From positions 1,615,340 to 1,679,339 of the forward strand of contig NW_020170385.1 of the NCBI RefSeq assembly GCF_000524195.1: a stretch of DNA of 64,000 nt, written 5' to 3'. This document shows positions 63,946 to 64,000 of the stretch, one piece after another (position 1 is the first letter of the stretch; every line of letters starts with the position of its first letter). The stretch is from Echinococcus granulosus (lineage: Eukaryota; Platyhelminthes; Cestoda; Cyclophyllidea; Taeniidae). The position numbers were made by a program, and so were the translations under genes. The notes under the pieces were generated by a model that saw only the letters and a list, made by a program, of their open reading frames with translations, made no database searches and was not told the DNA's origin.

Positions 63946-64000
63946 AGCACATCATGCTTCAAAGTCGTCGACCGTGGTGTCAGTGTACAGTATAAATAAT

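Overview
The window is animal nuclear DNA: AT-rich, intron-bearing and mostly non-coding. The best fit is a parasitic flatworm, probably a tapeworm. Three things point there: many splice-consistent mini-introns of 27-42 nt mixed with kilobase introns, a neuropeptide precursor ending in a GFVR-type amide, and acceptor-like sites a few bases upstream of start codons, as expected with spliced-leader trans-splicing. Species was not determined. All exon models were built by hand from splice signals, reading phase and remembered family similarity; no search was run.

Seven genes can be supported. (1) Plus strand 11462-23398: an anosmin-1/KAL-1 homologue in 11 exons (799 aa), with signal peptide, Cys-rich region, WAP domain, four fibronectin III domains and a GPI-type tail. 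(2) Plus strand 29113-31427: RAD9, a subunit of the 9-1-1 checkpoint clamp, in 11 exons (447 aa). (3) Minus strand 31789-35922: an innexin gap-junction protein in 4 exons (459 aa), convergent with RAD9. (4) Plus strand 40970-41203: a 77-aa neuropeptide precursor ending KR-GFVRL-G, with a TATA box and a likely non-coding first exon. (5) Plus strand 46017-51124: a secreted Frizzled-related protein with a CRD, an NTR domain and a basic tail whose joining is unresolved. (6) Minus strand 57662-58975: mitochondrial import subunit TIM17 in 3 exons (201 aa). (7) Plus strand 59639-63945: an RBM5/RBM10-type splicing factor in 14 exons (931 aa), head-to-head with TIM17 and carrying an extra RRM.

The rest (1-11.4 kb, 23.4-29.1 kb, 36-40.4 kb, 41.3-45.9 kb, 51.3-57.6 kb) shows no recognisable gene. 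It holds one diverged repeat pair, some GC-rich islands, small palindromes and scattered unsupported ORFs. There is no operon-like arrangement. Developmental and neuronal genes (anosmin, innexin, neuropeptide, sFRP) have long introns or wide flanks. Housekeeping genes (RAD9, RBM5/10) are compact and rich in mini-introns. No CRISPR array, rRNA, complete tRNA or intact transposon was seen.
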